In this document: positions 1 to 7,148 of the stretch, piece by piece | Layout: each line of letters opens with the position of its first letter | How positions within the stretch are numbered: the first letter of the stretch is position 1 | NCBI GenBank assembly: GCA_011773575.1 | Contig: WVXJ01000105.1 | Location: 4,487-17,241 of the forward strand | Origin: Armatimonadota bacterium | GTDB lineage: Bacteria; Armatimonadota; Hebobacteria; Hebobacterales; WVXJ01 | Direction: 5' to 3' | DNA: 12,755 bases | The notes under the pieces: model-generated | What the model was told of the DNA's origin: nothing | Databases searched by the model: none | What the model saw: only the letters and a program-made list of their open reading frames with translations | Translations under genes and position numbers: made by a program

Positions 1-765
1 TCGAGACCTTCGACACCGCTTCGAGTCTTCATTCCCTGTGGGACAGTGGGCCCTGTAAGCCAGGCGCTGGAGGCTTTCAGCCGGGAGAATCCGGATATCG
101 AGATCCACGAAGTAGTTGACAAGGGGAAACCCCTCGCCAAACGACTTGAAAAGGGCGAGGAATGTGATGTCTTCATCGGCCGGCCGGAGGAGATGGAGCC
201 GCTCGTCGAGAAGAGGCTGATTGATGCCGACAATCACTCTCCCATAGCCGCGCAAATCCTCACCGTGGTCGTTCCCGCTGATGATCCGGCGAATCTCCGA
301 TCACTTCAGGATCTGGCTTCCCCACGCCTCAAGAAACTCGCCATCGCTCCCGCCAAATCTCACCCCGGCAAATACACCCGCCAGGCGCTGAAGAAGTTGG
401 GGCTGGAAGAAAAGATTACTGCGCAGCAGATTGTGCCTCAACATGCCGACTCGCTCCCCGCGCTGGTGGGCAAAGGAGAGGTGGAGGCGGCCATCCTCTT
501 CCGCTCTTGCGTACAGCTGGGCGTGGATTCTCAGGGGAAGCCCATCAGCCCCAGAAGGATACGCATCATCACCGATCTCCCCGCCTCCAGTCATGATCCG
601 ATAATCCTTTCCGCCGGGGTTACCGCCAGCAGCACTCATGCCAAAGAGGCGGGCCGTCTGGTCGGTTTCCTCGCCAGCCCTCCGGCGCGGCAGTTCTTTC
701 TGGAGAGCGGATTCCGCTCTTTGCCGAAACGGAAAACCGGTCAAGTTTCGGCTCCCGGAAGGTGA
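1..765 (+). CDS. ModA-like molybdate/tungstate ABC transporter substrate-binding protein (5' end missing)
   Basis: The reading frame is open from base 1, so the gene starts outside the window; the GTG at 46 lies inside the conserved N-terminal beta strand (LRVFIPCGTVGPVSQAL) and is not the start. The protein matches periplasmic binding proteins of the ModA type: an LRVF strand followed by an early helix, a CDVFIGRPEEMEPLVEK stretch, the hinge segment SHPGKYTRQALKKLGL, and the second-lobe segment GEVEAAILFRSC. The family captures oxyanions outside the membrane and hands them to ModB/ModC. The expected signal peptide would lie upstream of base 1. No permease or ATPase gene follows; the next plus-strand gene is a small membrane protein 67 bases downstream. 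The CODH/acetyl-CoA pathway needs Mo or W for formate dehydrogenase, which would fit, but that link is inference. Substrate identity is not provable from the sequence; a related oxyanion-binding protein is the main alternative. Confidence 0.78.
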   Translation, partial: SRPSTPLRVFIPCGTVGPVSQALEAFSRENPDIEIHEVVDKGKPLAKRLEKGEECDVFIGRPEEMEPLVEKRLIDADNHSPIAAQILTVVVPADDPANLRSLQDLASPRLKKLAIAPAKSHPGKYTRQALKKLGLEEKITAQQIVPQHADSLPALVGKGEVEAAILFRSCVQLGVDSQGKPISPRRIRIITDLPASSHDPIILSAGVTASSTHAKEAGRLVGFLASPPARQFFLESGFRSLPKRKTGQVSAPGR

Positions 766-832
766 AAGAGAAGATAGCAAGAACTGGAATCGGTATCTTC
801 ATCTTATCTGTATCCAATATTTGGAGGATTAC

Positions 833-1156
833 ATGCAGTATCTCGAGCCCGAAGAGAAGAAGCGGCGGGTCAGTGACCGGAAGGCGAAGATCGCCGCCCA
901 TAAGCGCATGCGCCAGCGCCGACTGCGGAAGACTGTCTGGTGGCTCGCCATACTGGCCGTGCTGGTTGTCTTCTACGTCACCATCGGCCAATCATTGTTG
1001 GCTTCATGGGGCGGAAGTCAAGCGGAGGCCGCAAAGGGAACCGCCAAGGGAGTAGGAAGAACCATCACGAACCTTTTCGGCCGCAAAGAGCTCAAGGAAG
1101 AGGCGGACAAGATACAACGAGAGGCCGAGCAAAACCCGGATTACGGGGAGAGATAG
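833..1156 (+). CDS. Small single-pass membrane protein, function unknown
   Basis: The product is 107 residues from the ATG at 833, chosen because a good ribosome binding site (TTGGAGG at 821-827) sits at proper distance. The frame is open further upstream to 638, but that part overlaps the end of the ModA-like gene and is unlikely to be coding. The N-terminal 32 residues are very basic (EEKKRRVSDRKAKIAAHKR then RQRRLRK). One hydrophobic segment follows at about residues 34-56 (TVWWLAILAVLVVFYVTIG). A charged C-terminal tail includes KELKEEADKIQREAEQ, which could form a short helix or coiled coil. By the positive-inside rule the N-terminus would be cytoplasmic. I do not recognise a family. It could share a transcript with the upstream binding-protein gene. 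It ends 41 bases before the convergent cyclase gene, and no terminator hairpin is evident between them. Confidence 0.7.
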   Translation: MQYLEPEEKKRRVSDRKAKIAAHKRMRQRRLRKTVWWLAILAVLVVFYVTIGQSLLASWGGSQAEAAKGTAKGVGRTITNLFGRKELKEEADKIQREAEQNPDYGER

Positions 1157-1197
1157 ATTTCTCTTTCGCCAAGGTCGGCAGCGGCTCTGAGGCCTTC

Positions 1198-2826
1198 TCA
1201 TGTGAGTGAGCAGTGCCCGTTTTCTGGGCCTGTACTGCCAACCTTCTCTCTTTCATCAGTAAAGTGGTCGTAAGCGGCATCCTCATCCGGCGGTGGCGGG
1301 GACTCTTTGGAATCAGCCCCTACCAAGAATGCCTTCACCATATCTCGCCCCGCGCTCTTGGCGGCATAAAGCGCCCGATCGGCGAAAGACAACAATTGCT
1401 CCGCGGAAAGAGAGCCGTCGCTGTTAGAGATAATGCCTATGCTCACAGTCGCGGAAGAAAGCAGGTCCTCTATTTCTCTTTTCTTAGGAGCATGTAGATG
1501 TTTGTTGGCACATTCCCGGAAATCTCTGCGCAGTTTCTCTGCAGCCGCTAGGGATTCTTCAAATGAGGTTTCCGGCAGCAACAGACAGAACTCATCTCCG
1601 CCCCATCGCCCTGCGCTGTCACATTCTCGCAGTTGGCCCCGCAGCACTTCCGCCAGCCGATAGAGAACACTGTCACCCGCGGCATGTCCGGCGCGATCGT
1701 TTATCCGTTTGAAGCCATCAACATCTATCATCAGCAGAGAGAGGGAATGACCCTGGCGCAGGGCGCGTGCTCTTTCCTCTGACATGCGGTTGGAGAGTTC
1801 TGTCCGGTTGTAGAGCCCGGTAACCGGGTCCGTGGTGGCAAGCCGGACCAATTCCCGGCGGAGGCAGGCGTTTTCAATTGCTACAGCCACCTCCGCGCAC
1901 AGTGCCTGGATGGTTTCAAGCTCTCTTTTCCAGAAGCCGCCTTTGCGTTGGATCTGCACGGCCCCAAGCACATCTCGCGAGGTCAACAGCGGCAGGGTTA
2001 ATGTGGTTCCCGTGCCGCCTCCTCCGCCCATGGTGGATTCCCGGAGTGGGTGGGATCGGCCCCGCTCTCTTATCGACTCGAGCGCAGCCTCCCAATAGAA
2101 TTCTCCCTCCGCCTGCTCGTGAGCGGTTATCGCAAGTTCGCCCTCCTTGTCCAGGAGCGCGATGTAGCATTCATGTGTTTTCGCCAAATCGCCAATCTCC
2201 TGCAAGACCCGCTTCAAGACATCTTCCAGTGAAGAGGACTCACTCCACGCGGTTCGAGCCACATCATAGATGGCGGAGAGACGCTGCAGTGAAGTGCGGA
2301 GAGATTCAGCCAATGTCTTCCTGGAGTGCAGTTCCGCATAGAGTATCCCCAGCATGGTCGCCAACACAAGAGCAGAAAAACTAAAGGTGATCACTTCCAA
2401 GAGGTTCTGTCGCAGTGTGTTCGCCACCAGGCTGATGAAGAAATAGGCGACAGCGGCAAGCGCAGATGAAGCGATGCAAGAACGAATGTCCAGACGCGTG
2501 ATTGCATAGAGGATGGGGACATAGTAGAACATCGCGTAGACACAGCTCTGAGGGCCCATCGCCCAGACGATGACACTCACCATGGCGACATCCAGGCACA
2601 CCAGGGCCATGTGGCTGCGCGTATCAAGAGGGTTTCTGGAGGAGGAGAGAAGAGACAAAGAAGAAAGCAGTACCCAGACAATCCCTCCCCCCAGCAGGAA
2701 AAAGACTGTTCGCCCCTCGGCGACTCTGAGCGGAGATGTGACTGTGGCGATTATGGCGGCCGCAAAGATGATTGCGCGCAGAAATATCGCAGTGGTATCA
2801 CTGATCAGCCGGTCATCTTTATACAC
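1198..2826 (-). CDS. Membrane-bound GAF-GGDEF diguanylate cyclase
   Basis: The 542-residue product should make cyclic di-GMP from two GTP in response to a signal. The first 165 residues hold about six hydrophobic helices (roughly 12-31, 40-61, 72-90, 95-110, 117-135, 143-164). A linker helix leads to a GAF-like domain at about 180-320, then a GGDEF domain at about 328-500. The active-site loop reads GRWGGDEF with GGDEF at residues 409-413. DVDGFKRIND at 368-377 gives metal and base contacts, and DPVTGLYNR at 333 is the usual domain entry. RECD at 400-403, exactly five residues before GGDEF, is an intact inhibitory RxxD site, so product feedback is expected. The last 40 residues are polar and probably disordered. 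The start used is GTG at 2826 with GGAG upstream. The gene runs convergent to the small membrane protein and divergent from pheT. The sensed signal is unknown. No EAL or HD-GYP domain is present. Confidence 0.93.
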   Translation of the reverse strand: MYKDDRLISDTTAIFLRAIIFAAAIIATVTSPLRVAEGRTVFFLLGGGIVWVLLSSLSLLSSSRNPLDTRSHMALVCLDVAMVSVIVWAMGPQSCVYAMFYYVPILYAITRLDIRSCIASSALAAVAYFFISLVANTLRQNLLEVITFSFSALVLATMLGILYAELHSRKTLAESLRTSLQRLSAIYDVARTAWSESSSLEDVLKRVLQEIGDLAKTHECYIALLDKEGELAITAHEQAEGEFYWEAALESIRERGRSHPLRESTMGGGGGTGTTLTLPLLTSRDVLGAVQIQRKGGFWKRELETIQALCAEVAVAIENACLRRELVRLATTDPVTGLYNRTELSNRMSEERARALRQGHSLSLLMIDVDGFKRINDRAGHAAGDSVLYRLAEVLRGQLRECDSAGRWGGDEFCLLLPETSFEESLAAAEKLRRDFRECANKHLHAPKKREIEDLLSSATVSIGIISNSDGSLSAEQLLSFADRALYAAKSAGRDMVKAFLVGADSKESPPPPDEDAAYDHFTDEREKVGSTGPENGHCSLT

Positions 2827-3044
2827 ACTTCCACTCCGGGGCGATACTCCGGGGCAGCTCAGGGTGGCAGAGTCTGCTCCACTTTGGCTTCCAATGCCAC
2901 GTCGAACCCGGTGCTGTTGTATTCCATATATATCTCTCGAAAATGAGACCAGTGAGCTTCTCAGAACCTTATCCTTGCTTCCCTGAAATCATACGCATCA
3001 ATGTTCCCTTACCAAGTTTGCGATTTTCTGCTATCCACTCCCTC

Positions 3045-3074
3045 TTGCCAGCAGTCACCCGAATACATTAGAAT
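3045..3074 (+). promoter_or_regulatory. Sigma70-type promoter candidate for pheT
   Basis: TTGCCA at 3045-3050 matches the -35 consensus at five of six bases. TAGAAT at 3069-3074 matches the -10 consensus at five of six. The spacer is 18 bases. Transcription would start near 3081, giving a leader of about 24 bases before the pheT ATG at 3105. The leader has no strong Shine-Dalgarno sequence. The -10 box lies inside the 10-base repeat tract at 3060-3089. Confidence 0.45.
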
Positions 3075-3089
3075 TCACTCGAATCCATC
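3060..3089 (+). repeat. Three tandem 10-base repeats upstream of pheT
   Basis: Three adjacent decamers read CGAATACATT, AGAATTCACT and CGAATCCATC. All share GAAT at positions 2-5 and CA at positions 7-8. The unit is about one helical turn. The preceding ten bases are a weaker, doubtful fourth copy. The tract overlaps the proposed -10 box and the probable transcription start, so it might bind a regulator or simply be degenerate low-complexity sequence. Confidence 0.4.
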
Positions 3090-3104
3090 CTATCGGTGCC
3101 GTAA

Positions 3105-5183
3105 ATGCGTTTGCCCTTTGATTGGCTCAAGCAGTTTGTTGACATCTCCCTCTCCACCAAAGAGACCGCCAATCTGTTGACCCTGCTCGGTCTGGAGGTT
3201 GAGTCTCAAGAGGAGATCTGGGGAAGTCCGGTCTTCGATATCAAAGTCACTCCACAGCGCGGAGATTGTCTGTGCGCCATCGGGGTGGCACGGGAACTTG
3301 CCGCCTCACTCGAGCTTCCACTCAATATTCCCAGCCCACAGATAAGTGAATCCGGCCCTCCAGCCGCCCCCTCCGTTTCAGTAACCATCGAAGACCCGGA
3401 TCTCTGCCCGCGCTATTCCGCCAGGCTCATTCGCGGTGTCAAGGTGGGACTGTCTCCCGGTTGGGTGAGGCAGCGCCTGGAGCAGTGCGGGGTGCGACCC
3501 ATCAATAACATTGTGGATGTGACGAACCTTGTAATGTTGGAGCAGGGCCAGCCGCTGCACGCCTTTGATGCGGACTTGCTGCGTCCCGCTTCAGATGGAG
3601 GCCCTCCTGCCATAATCGTGCGCCGCGCCAAGAAGCGCGAAGAGATCATAACCCTCGACGGAGAGAGCCGCACACTGAATGAGGATATGTTGGTCATTGC
3701 CGACGGAGAGCGCGCCGTGGCCCTCGCCGGAGTAATGGGAGGTAGTAATAGCGAAGTGCACGATGGCACCGCCACCGTACTTCTCGAGTCGGCCCATTTC
3801 GCCCCCACCAGCATCCGGCGCACCGCCCGCGCACTGGGAATTACGAGCGAGGCCTCCTATCGCTTCGAGAGAAGGGTCGATCCGGGAGGAACTGTCTTTG
3901 CGCTTGATCTTGCATCGGACCTGATTCTCCAGTTCGCTGGCGGAGAGATTGCTCAAGGTGTGATTGATGTCTGCCCCAAGCCAGTCGAAGAGCCGAAACT
4001 CTCTTTGCACGTGAATAGAGCGAATGAACTGCTGGGGACCGACCTTTCCGCGGAACAGATGGCGGACTACCTCTCCCGGCTTGAGCTCAAGGTGAAGATC
4101 GTCGGAGAGAGCCTGAAGGTGCAAGTGCCTTCTCTTCGCGGTGACCTTGCCATTGAGGAAGACCTCATCGAAGAAGTCGCTCGTATGCACGGATATGACA
4201 ATATCCCCTCCCGGCCCCTGATGGTCGGCGCTTCTGTGGGGAAACCCGCAACAGAAGGTCTGGTGCTGGAGGCAAAGGCAAGGAAGATACTCCTCGCCTG
4301 CGGGCTTAATGAGGCCATCACCTACAACCTGGAAGGCCCCCGGGATATGCAGCTCGCCGGTTTCTCCCCCGACCATCCGCTCTGTCAACCGGTGATAGTC
4401 AGAAACCCGAAGGTGGAGGAATACAGCCGTCTGCGCACCTCCATGTTGCCGAGCCTTCTTGCCTTGCTCTCTCGCAACTGGCGAAGAGGTCTGCAAGAGG
4501 TGAGGGCCTTCGAGATCGGCCGGTTGTATCTTCCCCGGCCGGAAGAGCAACTCCCCCGGGAGCGCCAGAGTGTGGGGATCGCCATGCTGGCAGGCCCTCG
4601 CCCCGTGGGATGGGGCAAAGACGAGATTGACTTCTACGCCATCAAGGGGATGGTTGAAGAGTTCCTCACTTTGCTGCAGGTGGAGGGAGTCTCCTGCGCC
4701 CCTCTGGAGCATCCAACATTCGCCGTGGGTAGGGCTGCACAGGTTCTAATCGGAGAAAAGCCGCTTGGTATTTTGGGTCAGGTGCGTGAATCCGTCTTGG
4801 CAAACTATGATTTGCCCAAAGACACCTTCCTCGCCGAACTCGACCTGGAAAGAGTTATTCACCTGAAGCGAGAGACTCCGGCATACAAGCAGATCTCCCG
4901 TTTCCCCTCTGTCGAGCGAGACCTCGCCTTACTCGTTCCTTTGGATTGCCCGGCCGCGAAGGTCGAAGCGACCCTTCGCGCGAAAGGCGGAGAATTACTG
5001 GAGAACCTGGCTTTGTTCGATCTCTATGAAGGCAAGTCTCTGCCCACAGGTACTCACAGCCTCGCCTATTCACTCACCTTCCGCGCGCGAGAGCGCACTC
5101 TTACCGAGGCCGAAATCGAACAAATCATAACAGACATGGAAAAGGCTCTCTTGGAGATTGGAGTGAAGGTCCGGCGCCAATAA
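3105..5183 (+). CDS. pheT: Phenylalanine--tRNA ligase beta subunit, short form lacking the tRNA-binding OB domain
   Basis: PheT pairs with PheS as an (alpha-beta)2 enzyme that charges tRNA-Phe; the beta subunit binds tRNA and hydrolyses mischarged tyrosine. Here it is 692 residues against about 790-800 in typical bacteria. The N-terminus MRLPFDWLKQFVDI...LLGLEVES runs almost directly into FDIKVTPQRGDCLCAIGVAREL. In the usual protein these two pieces are separated by an OB-fold tRNA-binding insertion of about 110 residues. The B3/B4 editing domain (about 100-285) is present, with RPINNIVDVTNLVMLEQGQPLHAFD and ALAGVMGGSNSEV. The B5 domain (about 295-368) keeps acidic residues D347, D353, E356 and E357, at the same spacing as the Mg-binding set in E. 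coli PheT. The synthetase-like core covers about 390-585 and the C-terminal FDX-ACB fold about 595-692 (SRFPSVERDLALLV). No pheS is adjacent. The peptidase gene follows after 33 bases. Confidence 0.95.
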   Translation: MRLPFDWLKQFVDISLSTKETANLLTLLGLEVESQEEIWGSPVFDIKVTPQRGDCLCAIGVARELAASLELPLNIPSPQISESGPPAAPSVSVTIEDPDLCPRYSARLIRGVKVGLSPGWVRQRLEQCGVRPINNIVDVTNLVMLEQGQPLHAFDADLLRPASDGGPPAIIVRRAKKREEIITLDGESRTLNEDMLVIADGERAVALAGVMGGSNSEVHDGTATVLLESAHFAPTSIRRTARALGITSEASYRFERRVDPGGTVFALDLASDLILQFAGGEIAQGVIDVCPKPVEEPKLSLHVNRANELLGTDLSAEQMADYLSRLELKVKIVGESLKVQVPSLRGDLAIEEDLIEEVARMHGYDNIPSRPLMVGASVGKPATEGLVLEAKARKILLACGLNEAITYNLEGPRDMQLAGFSPDHPLCQPVIVRNPKVEEYSRLRTSMLPSLLALLSRNWRRGLQEVRAFEIGRLYLPRPEEQLPRERQSVGIAMLAGPRPVGWGKDEIDFYAIKGMVEEFLTLLQVEGVSCAPLEHPTFAVGRAAQVLIGEKPLGILGQVRESVLANYDLPKDTFLAELDLERVIHLKRETPAYKQISRFPSVERDLALLVPLDCPAAKVEATLRAKGGELLENLALFDLYEGKSLPTGTHSLAYSLTFRARERTLTEAEIEQIITDMEKALLEIGVKVRRQ

Positions 5184-5197
5184 GCAGTAAGTGTTTC

Positions 5198-5215
5198 CAA
5201 CTCTCGACTCTAAAC
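5198..5215 (-). repeat. Copy of dispersed 18-base intergenic repeat
   Basis: Read on the minus strand, this is GTTTAGAGTCGAGAGTTG. It matches GTTCAGAGTTGAGAGTTG at 9399-9416 at 16 of 18 positions; both differences are C/T changes. It fills the pheT-peptidase gap up to one base before the peptidase ATG, where a ribosome binding site would be expected. Confidence 0.45.
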
Positions 5216-5216
5216 G

Positions 5217-6332
5217 ATGATTGATCTTCAACGTATAGCAAAAGAACTTCAGGAGTTCATCCGCATCCCCAGTTCTTCCTTGCACGAGAAGAGATTCGCA
5301 CAGCGGGTGAAGCGCGCCCTCGCAACCCTCGGCATAAGATGCCGGGAGGACAACGCCGGCAAGAAGATAGGGGGAGATTGCGGCAACCTTTTCGCTCGCA
5401 TACCCGGAGACAGGGGCCGCCCCACACTCTTGTTGAGCGCGCATCTGGATACGGTAGAAACCGGCAAGGAGGTTATCTCGCCGCGCATAAGAAACGGCGT
5501 AATACGCTCCTCCGGCGAGACCGTCCTGGGGGCGGATGATAAGGCCGCGGTAGCGGCCCTCCTGGAGGCTCTGCGGGTTTTGCGAAAAGGCGAACTGCCC
5601 CATCCGCCTCTGGAGATCGTCTTCACGGTGGCCGAGGAGTTGGGCCTGCAAGGAGCAAAGCAATTTGATTGTCGTCGGCTCAAGGCGAAGGCGGGCTTCG
5701 TCTTCGATGCTTTCGGTCCCGTGGGAGGTATCATTACAAAAGCGCCGGCCTATGACTCCATCGATGCCACCATCCTGGGCCGCGCGGCCCATGCCGGTGC
5801 CTCGCCGGAGGAAGGTGCCAGCGCCATCCGGATGGCGGGCCGGGCAATATCGAGGATGCGCCTGGGCCGGGTTAACAAACAGACCACGGCCAACATCGGC
5901 CTTATCTCCGGAGGCACCGCCCGCAATGTGATCCCCGATCGCTGCTCTCTGAAAGGCGAAGCTCGCAGCCACAGCTCCGCCTCTCTGCGACGCCAAGTAC
6001 AGCACATGCTGGAGTGTATCCACGAGGCGGCAGCAGCAGGCGGTGGTTCAATCGAGGTGGAGGTGGAGAGAGAGTTCGAGGCCTGTCGTGTAACGATGAA
6101 CTCACTGCCCGTGAGGCTTGCGAGAAGAGTCTGCCGAAAATTGAGCTTACCCTTTGAAACAAGAACCTCCGGGGGTGGTGCGGATACCGCCATCTTCGCC
6201 GCCGCGGGCATTCCCTGTGTTACTGCCAATGTCGGCTATGAGAATCCCCACAGTGTGCGGGAATGTATCTCTCTGGATCAAGTCCGTCTTCTCGCCGAAT
6301 TCATTCTCGCGCTCGTGCTGGAAAAGCCATGA
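5217..6332 (+). CDS. PepT-like M20 family zinc metallopeptidase
   Basis: The 371-residue protein has the di-zinc aminopeptidase plan of the M20 (PepT/PepV/ArgE) family. Apparent metal and catalytic residues are H76 and D78 in SAHLDTV, D107 in GADDKAA, the pair E140-E141 in TVAEELGLQGA, D164 in FDAFG and H345 in ENPHS. The lid or dimerisation domain, about 175-290, contains the GRAAHAGASPEEG segment (H192) and the NIGLISGGTARNVIP motif typical of the family. The closest group is the PepT-like set, cytoplasmic enzymes often annotated as tripeptidases; the actual substrate is unknown and could be a small peptide or an N-acyl amino acid. There is no signal peptide. No clear Shine-Dalgarno sequence precedes the ATG; the bases just upstream (5198-5215) are a copy of a dispersed repeat. 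The stop overlaps the start of the next gene as ATGA at 6329-6332. Confidence 0.92.
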   Translation: MIDLQRIAKELQEFIRIPSSSLHEKRFAQRVKRALATLGIRCREDNAGKKIGGDCGNLFARIPGDRGRPTLLLSAHLDTVETGKEVISPRIRNGVIRSSGETVLGADDKAAVAALLEALRVLRKGELPHPPLEIVFTVAEELGLQGAKQFDCRRLKAKAGFVFDAFGPVGGIITKAPAYDSIDATILGRAAHAGASPEEGASAIRMAGRAISRMRLGRVNKQTTANIGLISGGTARNVIPDRCSLKGEARSHSSASLRRQVQHMLECIHEAAAAGGGSIEVEVEREFEACRVTMNSLPVRLARRVCRKLSLPFETRTSGGGADTAIFAAAGIPCVTANVGYENPHSVRECISLDQVRLLAEFILALVLEKP

Positions 6333-7114
6333 CGTCGGAATTCAACCCTCAGATTGACTATTATGAAGTTCTTCAAGTTCACCCGAAAGCTGACAAAGCG
6401 GTGATCCGCGGCGCCTTCCGCGCCATAGTCCGGGAACTCCAAGCCCATCCCGACCTCGGCGGCAGCCACGAGCGCGCGGTGCTGATAAATGATGCTTACC
6501 GGGTGTTGAGTGATGCTCACCTGCGGGAAGCCTATGACCGCGCGCGGCAGGATCTGCTCTCTCCGACCGCGTCATCATCTAAAAGCGGGGGTTCGTCTTC
6601 AAGGAGGCGGAACAAAATTACTTGTCCCGTCTGTGGACGGCGAAATCAGCTCCGTCCGGACGTGGGCAAGAACGAGATTGTCTGCGGTGCTTGCCGCGCA
6701 AGGCTCTTTCCGAGTGGGCGCGCCCATCAGCGCAAAGCAAAAACCTCGGTGGATAGCAATCGGCTGGGCCTGCCCGAGTCGCTCTACAGGGAACTGAGGA
6801 TCAGAGGGGAAGTGGAAGTTCGCACCGATAGGCTCCCTCGCGGAGGGAAGATAACCTGCCGCCGCTGCCGGCGGATATGGACCGCTCTCGATTCCGGGAG
6901 AGTACCGCGCACATGTTCATTCTGTAACGCGGCGGATTGGAACGCTTTCCGCGTGTTCAAATGTCTGCACTGCGGCCACGAGTTCACTACCCTCAGCCTC
7001 CGCCGCAGACCTTACTCGCTCTTCCCCGGCTGTCCGCTTTGCGCCAGGCCTTACTGGCACACCGGGCTGGAATCAGGCCCTGTATCCACCCTCTTGCGAT
7101 TTCTGAAGAAATGA
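6329..7114 (+). CDS. J-domain protein with three zinc-ribbon-like CxxC pairs
   Basis: The 261-residue protein starts with a J domain (about residues 9-75: YYEVLQVHPKADKAVIRGAF...LINDAYRVLSDAHLREAYD) with the essential HPD at 40-42, so it should stimulate a DnaK-type Hsp70. A serine-rich linker follows at about 78-91. Three potential zinc sites come next: C99/C102 with C119/C122, C177/C180 with C196/C199, and C212/C215 with C235/C238. It is not classical DnaJ: the glycine/phenylalanine region, the CxxCxGxG repeats and the C-terminal substrate-binding sandwich are absent. The ATG at 6329 is chosen because it overlaps the peptidase stop (ATGA), which implies translational coupling, and because it leaves only a short lead into the J domain; the frame is open upstream to 6263 inside the peptidase gene. 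A nucleic-acid-binding or client-targeting role for the ribbons is inference. I do not know a named family with this exact layout. Confidence 0.85.
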   Translation: MTSEFNPQIDYYEVLQVHPKADKAVIRGAFRAIVRELQAHPDLGGSHERAVLINDAYRVLSDAHLREAYDRARQDLLSPTASSSKSGGSSSRRRNKITCPVCGRRNQLRPDVGKNEIVCGACRARLFPSGRAHQRKAKTSVDSNRLGLPESLYRELRIRGEVEVRTDRLPRGGKITCRRCRRIWTALDSGRVPRTCSFCNAADWNAFRVFKCLHCGHEFTTLSLRRRPYSLFPGCPLCARPYWHTGLESGPVSTLLRFLKK

Positions 7115-7123
7115 TCGCTAACT

Positions 7124-7148
7124 CTTCTGACTGACTGCAATTCAGAAG
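7124..7148. terminator. Weak stem-loop between convergent genes
   Basis: CTTCTGA at 7124-7130 pairs with TCAGAAG at 7142-7148 across an 11-base loop. It lies in the short gap between the convergent J-domain and phosphatase genes and overlaps the phosphatase stop codon. The stem is only seven pairs and neither strand has a T-run after it, so it is at best a weak or factor-dependent bidirectional terminator. Confidence 0.2.

Larger units (their letters stand above)
2827..3104. other. Divergent intergenic region between the cyclase gene and pheT
   Basis: This 278-base region must hold the control signals for both flanking genes. On the plus side it carries a promoter candidate at 3045-3074 and three 10-base repeats at 3060-3089. 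On the minus side an ATG at 2925-2927 opens a 22-codon ORF ending at 2859, which could be a leader peptide for the cyclase gene or chance. No riboswitch, tRNA or terminator is recognisable. The minus strand has AT-rich GATATATA just before that ATG but no convincing -35 box. Confidence 0.6.

Noticed and set aside
638..832. N-terminal extension of the small membrane protein
   Set aside because: It overlaps the conserved end of the ModA-like gene in another frame, while the ATG at 833 has a strong ribosome binding site.
1157..1197. Terminator between the convergent small-protein and cyclase genes
   Set aside because: No stem of useful length followed by a T-run is visible on either strand.
2931..2960. 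Possible hairpin or promoter on the minus strand before the cyclase gene
   Set aside because: The TCTC/GAGA pairing is only four to five bases, and the AT-rich GATATATA lacks a suitable -35 box.
3591..4712. Open minus-strand frame of 373 codons
   Set aside because: It is entirely antisense to pheT, which shows clear domains across this stretch. The translation has no recognisable motif.
5070..6023. Open minus-strand frame of 317 codons
   Set aside because: It is antisense to the end of pheT and the M20 peptidase, whose metal-binding motifs are intact.
6263..6328. Earlier start for the J-domain protein
   Set aside because: It lies inside the peptidase gene in another frame. The ATG overlapping the peptidase stop gives a normal J-domain start.
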